Shown here: positions 1-6,098 of the stretch, in pieces
How positions within the stretch are numbered: position 1 is the stretch's first letter
Layout: the number at the start of each line of letters is the position of its first letter
Assembly (NCBI GenBank): GCA_027063075.1
Contig: JAMOSM010000112.1
Coordinates: 1-8,945 of the forward strand
Source of the DNA: Nautiliaceae bacterium
GTDB taxonomy: Bacteria; Campylobacterota; Campylobacteria; Campylobacterales; Nautiliaceae
Direction of reading: 5' to 3'
Length of the DNA: 8,945 nucleotides
Notes under the pieces: generated by a model
The model's input: only the letters and a program-made list of their open reading frames with translations
Told to the model about the DNA's origin: nothing
The model's database searches: none
Translations under genes and position numbers: made by a program

Positions 1-236
1 AAATAAACGAAAACCATATTAAATATAAAGAGCAGGTATATCCTCTCGATGATATTTTTAATATCTTCCAACATCCCATATTCAAATCAAAAGTAACAAT
101 CTATTACATAAGAAGAAAAGACAACTTTTTAACCTTTGCAAAATTCTCCCTCAGAAACGAAGCCGAAGCCTACTATCTTGTCCGCAAAGTCGAAGAATAC
201 AAAATGAAAAAACAATTTTTAAAGGATGTTAAATGA
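1..236 (+). CDS. 3' end of an unidentified protein (partial)
   Basis: An open frame runs in from the left edge (codons in phase with base 3) and stops at TGA 234-236, giving the last 77 residues of a protein whose start lies outside the window. The tail is rich in Lys, Tyr and Phe and is probably soluble; it contains VTIYYIRRKDNFLTFAKF and ends FLKDVK. I do not recognise the family. Its stop overlaps the start of the next gene by three bases (ATGA, 233-236), the usual sign of translational coupling, so it is probably the upstream member of the same operon. It uses more C-ending codons (CTC, GTC, GCC, CGC) than the two genes after it, which hints at a different history. That it is a real gene rests on the uninterrupted frame, the coupled junction and the protein-like composition. 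Confidence 0.7.
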   Translation, partial: INENHIKYKEQVYPLDDIFNIFQHPIFKSKVTIYYIRRKDNFLTFAKFSLRNEAEAYYLVRKVEEYKMKKQFLKDVK

Positions 237-1249
237 CACTTAAACACTTAGTTTTTCATTATATTGATACAAAACAGCATCAAAAAGAAGTTAATGTTAT
301 CCATAATGAAAAAGTTTATACTGATACCGATACATTAGCTTCAAAATTTGCAACAGAACTAACGGAAAATTTTCATAAACGCTCCTCAATTCAAAGGGCA
401 AGATTTGATAATTCTACACAAACACAGCCTCATTTTGAACAATTGTTGGTAAAATATCTTGATGATGAAATAGAATTTTTAGACTTCTCAAAAGATGCCT
501 TAATTCATTTACAAAAAGAAATGCAAGACTCTCCTCTTTCAGTTGGAGGAATAATAGTCTTTGGAGATATTGTCACTAATAATAACACTCGCTATATTTT
601 TACAGCAATTCTTAATAAATCCGAAAAATTTGCTTTTGATGAAGAAAATTTTGATTTAAAAGAAGTTGAAATTTTAGAAAATGAAAAATTAGCAGTAGCT
701 TCTTTTATTAACATAAACCAATATCAAAATGATTCTCAAAAACATTACATTTCATTTATAAGAGGACTAAGAGAAGTGGCAAACTATTTTATTAAATTTC
801 TTGGTGTTGGAGAAGATAAAATTACAGCTAAACAACAAACAAATGAGTTGGTAAAAGCTATAAAAAATTATATAAAAATACTTAATGTTGATGAAGATGA
901 AAAAAATAATATTCTAAATAGAGTATATGATACTCTTTTTAGATTTGCAGAAGATAAAAAAGAAGTTTCCATTGATTTTATATCAGAATTAATTGATGAT
1001 ACCAATAAAGAAGGATTTAAACAATATATTCTCTCTCCTGATTCCGAATATATTATAAATTCAACTATAGAACTTTTAGATAAGGACAAACTAAAAAGAC
1101 TTAAAAATTTTAAATTCAAAACAAAAGGCTTAATACTCTCTTTTGATAAAGACAAATTTCAATTCAGAGTAGAAAATGATAAAATTATATTTGACAATCC
1201 ACCACCAGAATTAATTGAAGAACTGAAAGAAGAATTGGGAGATGAATAA
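233..1249 (+). CDS. 37-kDa nucleoid-associated protein, YejK/NdpA family (NA37 domain)
   Basis: 338 residues, close to the 335 of E. coli YejK. From memory of that protein, the family pattern is visible throughout: GGIIVFG at 105-111 with a strand-rich stretch after it, the best-conserved block SFIRGLREVANYFIKFLG at 174-191 (E. coli has a matching TFLKGR..RKVADFFMDFLG), a KRLKNF...GLILSFD block at 288-305, and a C-terminal PPPELIEELK at 323-332. Family members bind DNA and sit on the nucleoid; the molecular role is poorly defined. The start is supported by AAAGGA at 222-227 and by overlap with the previous stop. The next gene begins 8 bases before this one ends. Low-GC composition and the company of an unrecognised membrane protein suggest accessory DNA, where NA37 proteins are often found, rather than a core nucleoid gene. 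The family call is firm; the role here is unknown. Confidence 0.85.
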   Translation: MTLKHLVFHYIDTKQHQKEVNVIHNEKVYTDTDTLASKFATELTENFHKRSSIQRARFDNSTQTQPHFEQLLVKYLDDEIEFLDFSKDALIHLQKEMQDSPLSVGGIIVFGDIVTNNNTRYIFTAILNKSEKFAFDEENFDLKEVEILENEKLAVASFININQYQNDSQKHYISFIRGLREVANYFIKFLGVGEDKITAKQQTNELVKAIKNYIKILNVDEDEKNNILNRVYDTLFRFAEDKKEVSIDFISELIDDTNKEGFKQYILSPDSEYIINSTIELLDKDKLKRLKNFKFKTKGLILSFDKDKFQFRVENDKIIFDNPPPELIEELKEELGDE

Positions 1250-2387
1250 AGACACTTTTTTGGAATTGATAAATAACTCAGTTGTTAAAAGTTATCCAGA
1301 AAAAATTTTTGGAACAGAAAAGAAATATAAAAATATTATTCAAGACATTATAGAAAAAGCACTAAATGATGGTGAAGACGCTATTTTTGATGATATGTAC
1401 GGCGATAACGGTATTAAAGAAGAAAATAATAAAATATACTTTAAACTTAGCCCTTCTAAAATAAAAGAGAAATATGGACTGCTATTTTTTGGAGAAGAAA
1501 AAGAATTTTTAAAAAAAGTAGGAATTAAACCACTAAATAATCAAATATTTATTTTTGATAAAAAAGAGGAATTAAACGAATATCTTATATGTTATGACTT
1601 CTTTGTAAAGCTAAAAACATTTTTATTGGATTTAGGTATTTCTACCGATAAAATTAACAATGAAATCATTTTATATTATAAAGAACCTATTCATATTAAA
1701 GAAAGTGTTACACAATTAAATTGTGATAAGATAAAAGAAAAACAACAGCTTTTTGAAAAATTACAAAAAGATATTCAATCAGACCCGCAAACAAAAAGTG
1801 AATTTTTAAAAAAATCAATTTATGATATTTTTAAAGACAAAATCAAAAATCAAACCTTAAAGATTAATGATATTGTAGAAAAATTTAATGAAATATATAG
1901 TGAATATGAAATTATAAAAAGGGCATACATAGATTCTCTTGATACGGATAAAATCAAAGATGATTTTAAAAATAAATACCAAGAAACTCTAAATTTTATT
2001 AACAATATTATTTCCAATCTTTACACAAAGACGCTCTTTATTCCTTTGGCTTTAATTTTTGGTATTTCTCAAAAGCTTACATCACAAAATCTTACAAATC
2101 AAATTTTTATTTATATCTCGTTAATAGGATTTTTGATATTTCTCTCATATTTAATTTGGGGAAATTTTCATTTATTAAAAAATATTAAAATCCAAATTAA
2201 AGAACTTCAAGATGATTTACAGTATTATGATAAATTTAAAATAAAATTTGATTCGCTTTTAAAATTATACAAAGGTGTAAGAAACAGAATAGTAATCATA
2301 CTTGTTTTTATTTTTCTATCTTTTTTATGTTTAACTTATATTTACTACCCGGTATTATTAAAAGTAATACAAAAGATATTCGAATAA
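1242..2387 (+). CDS. Unidentified protein with coiled-coil regions and C-terminal membrane segments
   Basis: 381 residues that I cannot assign to a family. Residues 1-160 look like a soluble domain, rich in Lys, Glu and Ile, with no catalytic motif I can name. Residues 162-260 are strongly charged and helical, probably coiled coil. Hydrophobic segments follow at about 264-278 (short) and 287-307, forming a hairpin. A second charged helix spans 308-345, and a long hydrophobic segment covers 348-374. The predicted product is therefore a membrane-anchored protein with a large, probably cytoplasmic, N-terminal part. The start ATG lies 8 bases inside the NA37 gene, with only a weak GGGAG immediately before it, so translation probably depends on the upstream gene. 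It is the last gene of the operon. The gene is extremely AT-rich. Topology resembles small membrane effectors of defence systems (SLATT, KwaA), but I see no sequence match to them. Confidence 0.8.
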   Translation: MNKDTFLELINNSVVKSYPEKIFGTEKKYKNIIQDIIEKALNDGEDAIFDDMYGDNGIKEENNKIYFKLSPSKIKEKYGLLFFGEEKEFLKKVGIKPLNNQIFIFDKKEELNEYLICYDFFVKLKTFLLDLGISTDKINNEIILYYKEPIHIKESVTQLNCDKIKEKQQLFEKLQKDIQSDPQTKSEFLKKSIYDIFKDKIKNQTLKINDIVEKFNEIYSEYEIIKRAYIDSLDTDKIKDDFKNKYQETLNFINNIISNLYTKTLFIPLALIFGISQKLTSQNLTNQIFIYISLIGFLIFLSYLIWGNFHLLKNIKIQIKELQDDLQYYDKFKIKFDSLLKLYKGVRNRIVIILVFIFLSFLCLTYIYYPVLLKVIQKIFE

Positions 2388-2422
2388 TGCTCAATCGCTT
2401 TTTGGGTTTTCTATTCACTTTT

Positions 2423-2542
2423 GTTCCCCAATAGTTCCTTAGTCTTTTCCCAAAAATTTCGTTTCAAAAATTTAACTTTTCCCCGTAAAATCGCTATTTT
2501 CAACTTGTTCCTCAATCAGTTCCCCAATAGTTCCTCAATCAT
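2423..2542. repeat. 12-base direct repeats, consensus GTTCCYCAATMA
   Basis: Copies are GTTCCCCAATA (2423-2433) followed by a degenerate GTTCCTTAGTC (2434-2444), then three contiguous copies: GTTCCTCAATCA (2507-2518), GTTTCCCCAATA (2519-2530) and GTTCCTCAATCA (2531-2542). The 16-mer TTCCCCAATAGTTCCT occurs exactly twice, at 2424-2439 and 2521-2536. The units are contiguous rather than spacer-separated, so this is not a CRISPR array. Read on the minus strand the tandem block would encode IEELLGKLIEEQ, so it might be the tail of a lost coding repeat. Confidence 0.75.
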
Positions 2543-2571
2543 TATATAAACTCACTCAACTTTAAAAATTA

Positions 2572-2595
2572 AAAGCCCGATATTTAGGGCATTTA
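2572..2595 (+). terminator. Possible hairpin downstream of the accessory operon
   Basis: AAAAGCCC at 2572-2579 pairs with GGGCATTT at 2588-2595 with one A-A mismatch and an 8-base loop. The core stem is only four G-C pairs and no clean T-run follows directly, although T-rich sequence begins about ten bases later. It lies 185 bases past the operon's last stop codon, so termination there is plausible but weakly supported. Confidence 0.3.
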
Positions 2596-2702
2596 AACGA
2601 TTTTAAAAATTTTTTTACGATTTTTTAAGATTTTAACCGCCTTTAAACGCTATTTAAAAAGAATTTAAAGTGTAAAAACTCCCATAATACCGAACATTCT
2701 AA

Positions 2703-2879
2703 ATGTAAAAAAATGTAAAGCAGGATGTCAAAAAGTGTAAAACGCAGCGTCAAAAAAAGTAAAAATTCAAATCAACTTCAAAATTTCCCTACAATCCCAC
2801 TAAAACCCCCACCAAATCGCCACTTTTCGCATTCAAATACTAAGCTACACATTTGACATTTTGAACTTTATTTTACATA
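2703..2879. repeat. Imperfect inverted repeat, arms 2703-2740 and 2843-2878
   Basis: The plus strand from 2703 reads ATGTAAAA, then AAATGTAAAG, then ATGTCAAA (2725-2732), then GTGTA. The minus strand read leftwards from 2878 gives the same order: ATGTAAAA, TAAAGTTCAAA, ATGTCAAA (2859 down to 2852), TGTGTA. The octamers ATGTAAAA and ATGTCAAA are exact in both arms; small indels separate them. The arms are about 100 bases apart. The right arm ends where the GGDEF-homologous coding sequence begins (2881), so the repeat may mark the end of an inserted element or protein-binding sites beside a recombination point. Confidence 0.55.
2720..2766 (+). repeat. Tandem pair of 23-24 base imperfect direct repeats
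   Basis: Unit 1 (2720-2743) begins GCAGGATGTCAAAAAG and ends TGTAAAAC. Unit 2 (2744-2766) begins GCAGCGTCAAAAAAAG and ends TAAAAAT. The two share GCAG, GTCAAAAA and GTAAAA in register after one indel. TGTAAA also occurs at 2671, 2704 and 2714. The pattern resembles iterons or multiple binding sites for one protein, which is inference. Confidence 0.5.
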
Positions 2880-3384
2880 TTTAGTAAGAAGCGGTCTTGA
2901 AAAAGCAACAATTACAGACCCTTTAACAAAACTCTATAACAGATTATATTTTGAAAATCAACTAAACTATCTAATAGAAAAATACAAAAGAGACAATACT
3001 CCTTTTTCTGCCTTTTTATTCGACATTGATTATTTTAAAAAAATAAACGATACATACGGACATCAAAAAGGTGATGAAGTTTTAGAAAAATTGGCATCAG
3101 TTGTAAAGTCTCAAATAAGAAGCACAGATTTAGCCTTTAGATACGGAGGTGAAGAATTTATTATTCTTTTTCCAGACACGAATTTAAATCAAGCCCAGAA
3201 AATTGCAAAAAGAATTGAAAATATTATCAAAAAAGAAATAAGACTCAATAATACCTCAGTAACAATAAGCGGAGGCATAGGAGAATATAACATATATCTT
3301 ACAAAAAATGAATTTTTAAGAAAAATTGACCAAGCCCTTTATAAAGCAAAAAAAGAGGGAAGAGACAGAATAGTTACTATTTAG
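2857..3384 (+). pseudogene. 5'-truncated diguanylate cyclase (GGDEF domain) remnant
   Basis: The frame is open from 2857 (after TGA 2854-2856) to TAG 3382-3384, and domain homology starts at about 2881. It covers an essentially whole GGDEF domain: the entry motif ITDPLTKLYNR, the metal-binding FDIDYFKKINDTYG, the allosteric I-site RSTD, five residues on the active-site RYGGEEF, and the terminal ALYKAKKEGRD. Every hallmark of an active cyclase that makes c-di-GMP from two GTP is intact. There is no ATG, GTG or TTG between 2857 and the domain, and no sensor or membrane region. The only in-frame start, TTG at 3091, would remove the metal-binding aspartates. The gene has therefore lost its 5' end, apparently at the repeat boundary near 2880. 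It overlaps the convergent dedA gene by 8 bases at the 3' end. A sequencing frameshift joining it to an upstream frame is less likely, as no sensor-like sequence is seen upstream. Confidence 0.8.
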
Positions 3385-3952
3385 ATTTTTTCATTTCCAA
3401 AAAAACATAAATACTTGCAATAACAATAACACCTCCAAGCAGTATCAAACTACCATAAACAACCTCTTTATGAGCCCTGTCCCCTGCTCCAAAAAGATAT
3501 CCTATCATTATTAAAAAACCGGTCCATATCAGGTTTGCACTAAATGTCAGTGGAATAAACCAGCGAAGAGGCATATGAGAAAGTCCTGCGGGAATTGATA
3601 TATACTGCCCAAGACCAGGAGTTAAAGGAGCTAAAAATGCGGAAATTTTTCCGTGTTCTTTCCAAAATTTCGTAACTTTTTTAATAACAGGCTTATCTTT
3701 TAAAAATTTATTGACTATAAATTTAGCTAAAAAATAATTAATCAAAGCTCCGCTTAAACTCCCAAGCGCCGCACAAATCCATACAAGATACAAATTCATC
3801 TCCCCTTTTGCAGCAAGATAACCAGCAGGCAATAACACAAGTTCACTCGGAACCGGAATAAAAGTTCCCACCAGCACCATATAAAAATAAATGCCGACAT
3901 ATCCAAGAGTATGGGCAAAATTTACCAAAAAACTTACTATCTCACCAAACAT
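3377..3952 (-). CDS. DedA-family membrane protein
   Basis: 191 residues with the DedA (SNARE-associated/VTT) layout: an N-terminal membrane segment, the re-entrant block FIPVPSELVLLPAGYLA at 31-47, a helix with GSLSGALINYFLA at 64-76, a second re-entrant block FLAPLTPGLGQYISIPAG at 106-123, then membrane segments at about 131-155 and 165-186. Family members act as polyprenyl-phosphate or phospholipid transporters that recycle lipid carriers across the inner membrane and support proton-motive-force homeostasis. The second block normally reads F-x-(G/A)-R-x-x-P-x-x-R; here the two arginines are Pro109 and Gly115. AAGGTG at 3957-3962 lies 4 bases before the ATG and overlaps the stop of the preceding xth gene, so the two are co-transcribed. 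It ends 8 bases inside the convergent GGDEF remnant. The family call is firm; transport activity is uncertain given the missing arginines. Confidence 0.88.
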   Translation of the reverse strand: MFGEIVSFLVNFAHTLGYVGIYFYMVLVGTFIPVPSELVLLPAGYLAAKGEMNLYLVWICAALGSLSGALINYFLAKFIVNKFLKDKPVIKKVTKFWKEHGKISAFLAPLTPGLGQYISIPAGLSHMPLRWFIPLTFSANLIWTGFLIMIGYLFGAGDRAHKEVVYGSLILLGGVIVIASIYVFLEMKKSK

Positions 3953-3960
3953 ATTTCACC

Positions 3961-4719
3961 TTATAAATCAAACTCAGCAATTACAGGAACATGGTCTGAA
4001 GGAGTCGGTTTTCTTTTTCTTCTAATTGAAGTTAATATTTCAATGTTTTTAAATTTTTCAAAAAGAGGCTTTGTAACTAAAATATAATCAAGTCTGAGCC
4101 CTTCGTTTTTATATACAGCCCCGCCTCTATAATCATAAAAAGTAAAAATTTTCTCTTTAGGATAAACTTCCCTTATAACATCAATAAACCCAATATCCAA
4201 AAACTTTGAGAGAATCGCCCTCTCTTCAGGAAGATGAGTCACTTCACCCTCCCATATAACCTCATCCCATACATCAAGGGAAGTGTGGGAAATATTAAAA
4301 TCTCCGCATATTAACACTTTATCTTTGCTGAAATCAAATCTTCTTAGCCATTCAAAAAGTTTGTCATAAAAATACATTTTATACTCAAACCTCTCCCCGT
4401 AATTATCTCCAAGAGGGGCATAAATATTAATAATATGAATTTCATTAATTAACGTATATAAAAATCTAGGCTCTTTTAACTCCCCTTCAAAACCCTTTTG
4501 ATACTTTTCAATGGGATACCTGCTGCAAGTAGCTACTCCGTGAAGTTTTTTCTGCCCGTGAATTATACACTCAAAATCTCCATCAATTAAAGGAAATTTT
4601 TCATTTTCAACTTTAATTTCCTGCATACACAAAATATCAATTCTATATTCACTAATTAAATTTTGCACAATTTCAAGACGGGAGCGGATTGAATTTACAT
4701 TAAAAGTACAAACCCTCAT
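3961..4719 (-). CDS. xth: Exodeoxyribonuclease III (AP endonuclease)
   Basis: 252 residues, slightly shorter than E. coli ExoIII (268). The enzyme cuts DNA 5' to abasic sites and trims 3' ends in base-excision repair. Catalytic residues line up with the family: Asn7 in FNVNS, the metal ligand Glu34 in MQEIK, Tyr100 in NIYAP, Asp140 and Asn142 in CGDFNIS, Asp211 in LRLDYILV, and the Asp242-His243 pair in PSDHVPV. The damage-recognition loop FTFYDYRGGA (192-201) has aromatic residues where E. coli has Trp. The start ATG overlaps the glcD stop (ATGA, 4716-4719), and dedA follows after 8 bases, so all three are in one operon. The gene is most similar in layout to the XthA/ExoA type. No anomaly is seen. 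Confidence 0.93.
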   Translation of the reverse strand: MRVCTFNVNSIRSRLEIVQNLISEYRIDILCMQEIKVENEKFPLIDGDFECIIHGQKKLHGVATCSRYPIEKYQKGFEGELKEPRFLYTLINEIHIINIYAPLGDNYGERFEYKMYFYDKLFEWLRRFDFSKDKVLICGDFNISHTSLDVWDEVIWEGEVTHLPEERAILSKFLDIGFIDVIREVYPKEKIFTFYDYRGGAVYKNEGLRLDYILVTKPLFEKFKNIEILTSIRRKRKPTPSDHVPVIAEFDL

Positions 4720-6098
4720 AATCCCATTTTCCCAGGATTAAGAATTCTGTTTGGGTCAAAAGCTTCTTTTATTCTTTTAAACAGGTTAAGTTCTGCCTCA
4801 CTAAAAGCAATCTTCATAAAAGGTGCTTTACTAAGCCCTATTCCATGCTCTCCGCTTAATGTCCCCCCCATATCAACAACCGCTTTAAATATCTCCTCAA
4901 CAGCCCTGTAACCTTTCTCAACTTCTTCTTTGTTGTTTCCATTAACCATTACATTTACGTGTATATTCCCATCTCCCGCGTGTCCAAAGCAAGGTACCAC
5001 AAGACCGTATTTTTTACCAATTTCTGTAATTACTTTAAGAGCTTCAGGAAGTTTACTTCTTGGGACCGAAATATCTTCGTTTATTTTTTTGCTTCCGTAA
5101 ATTGTTATTGATTGACTTGCATTTCTTCTTGCAAACCAAATCTCATTTGCTTCTTTTTCATCTTTTGCTATTCTAAACTCTTTACACCCATTCTCTTCAA
5201 AACTTTTTTCTAAAATTCCAAGCTGATAATTTATCTCTTCTTCCACATTTCCATCAACATCCCCTATTAAAAGCGCACCCGCCCATTCAGGTAAATTTAC
5301 CCCGAGTTTCTCTCTTAAGGCTTTTACTACTAATGAATCCATAAACTCCATCGCAACAGGCATTGCCCCGCCTGCAAGTGATTTATAAACTGCATTCATT
5401 GCATCTTCAACTCGTTTAAAAATACCCATATAAGTTTTTTTTAGTTTTGGTTTTGGAAGAAGTTTTAGAGTAATTTCTGTAATTACCGCTAATGTCCCTT
5501 CACTTGCTATTAAAATCCCAGCAACATTATATCCGGCTACATCTTTTATAGTTCTTTTCCCGGCTCTTATTATATCCCCGTTTGGAAGAACCGCCTTTAA
5601 GCTCATTACATAATCTTTTGTAATTCCATATTTCGCGGCTCTCATACCTCCTGCATTTTCACTAACATTTCCCCCGATTGTCGAATAATCCATACTTGCA
5701 GGGTCAGGTGGATAAAAAAGACCTCTTTTTTCAACTTCTTTTTGCAAATGGGCGTTAATAACTCCCGGTTGAACAACTGCAACCATATCCTTTTCATCAA
5801 TTTCAAGAATTTTATTCATATACTTTTCAACTGCTAAAACTATTCCCCCATTTACCGGTAAAGCACCGCCTGTAAAACCGCTTCCGGCACCTCTTGGAAT
5901 AACTGCTATTTTATTATCATTACAATACTTTAGAATTTTACTAACTTCTTCTTCATTTTCAGGAAACACAACCGCATCAGGATAATAGTGCTCTTTTGTG
6001 GCATCATACGAATAAGCCCTAAGATGAATTTTATCTGTTTTAATATCCTCTTTACCTACTATACTTTTTAAAGCTTCAATATGTTTTGTGTCTATCAT
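4716..6098 (-). CDS. glcD: FAD-linked glycolate/D-lactate dehydrogenase subunit (GlcD family)
   Basis: 460 residues, full family length. An N-terminal FAD-binding domain (PCMH fold) covers about 35-215, with the pyrophosphate loop RGAGSGFTGGALP at 69-81 and the flavin-contacting GGNVSENAGGMRAAKYG at 142-158. The C-terminal FAD-linked oxidase domain covers about 215-457, with GHAGDGNIHVNV at 372-383, the SGEHGIG motif at 415-421 and the closing NPGKM. Enzymes of this family oxidise 2-hydroxy acids (glycolate, D-lactate, D-2-hydroxyglutarate) and pass electrons to quinone or to partner subunits; the substrate cannot be told from sequence. No glcE or glcF partner is adjacent in this window. AAAGGA lies 6 bases before the ATG, which overlaps the stop of the pgbA-like gene by 4 bases. 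The pgbA-glcD order is also found in Helicobacter pylori (HP0508-HP0509, from memory). Confidence 0.92.
   Translation of the reverse strand: MIDTKHIEALKSIVGKEDIKTDKIHLRAYSYDATKEHYYPDAVVFPENEEEVSKILKYCNDNKIAVIPRGAGSGFTGGALPVNGGIVLAVEKYMNKILEIDEKDMVAVVQPGVINAHLQKEVEKRGLFYPPDPASMDYSTIGGNVSENAGGMRAAKYGITKDYVMSLKAVLPNGDIIRAGKRTIKDVAGYNVAGILIASEGTLAVITEITLKLLPKPKLKKTYMGIFKRVEDAMNAVYKSLAGGAMPVAMEFMDSLVVKALREKLGVNLPEWAGALLIGDVDGNVEEEINYQLGILEKSFEENGCKEFRIAKDEKEANEIWFARRNASQSITIYGSKKINEDISVPRSKLPEALKVITEIGKKYGLVVPCFGHAGDGNIHVNVMVNGNNKEEVEKGYRAVEEIFKAVVDMGGTLSGEHGIGLSKAPFMKIAFSEAELNLFKRIKEAFDPNRILNPGKMGL

Larger units (their letters stand above)
2388..2856. other. Repeat-rich non-coding stretch between the accessory operon and the GGDEF remnant
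   Basis: No reading frame here has both credible length and protein-like composition on either strand. The stretch holds several families of short repeats: a 12-base tandem repeat built on GTTCCYCAATMA, two TTTAAACG boxes (2593-2600, 2642-2649), two ACGATTTT-rich segments near 2598-2635, a 23-24 base tandem pair at 2720-2766, and one arm of an imperfect inverted repeat. Density of this kind is unusual for an intergenic region in such compact genomes. It suggests plasmid or integrative-element DNA (iterons or recombinase arm sites) or debris at an insertion point. This reading is inference; only the repeats themselves are seen. Confidence 0.6.

Noticed and set aside
868..1155. 95-residue minus-strand open frame inside the NA37 gene
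   Set aside because: It is antisense to a well-supported gene, is dominated by Ser and Leu runs expected from reversed Lys/Asp/Glu codons, and has no ribosome binding site.
2352..2370. Hairpin GTATTA/TAATAC at the end of the membrane-protein gene
   Set aside because: The 6-base A-T-rich stem lies inside the coding end and has no T-run after it; such stems arise by chance in sequence this AT-rich.
1..2387. Calling the operon a Kiwa system
   Set aside because: Kiwa needs KwaB (DUF4868) and a roughly 200-residue KwaA; here the DNA-binding partner is NA37 and the membrane protein is 381 residues with no visible match. Only the general logic is similar.
2423..2542. CRISPR array
   Set aside because: Repeat units are only 12 bases and lie head to tail without spacers; no cas gene is present.
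2472..2543. 23-codon minus-strand micropeptide across the 12-base repeats (MIEELLGKLIEEQ...)
   Set aside because: It has only a weak ribosome site, and its apparent protein-like pattern comes from the tandem repeat. It is noted only as a possible coding remnant.
3091..3384. TTG-initiated 97-residue GGDEF protein
   Set aside because: This start falls in the middle of the domain and would remove the metal-binding FDIDYFK loop; homology clearly continues upstream to about 2881, so it is part of a truncated gene.
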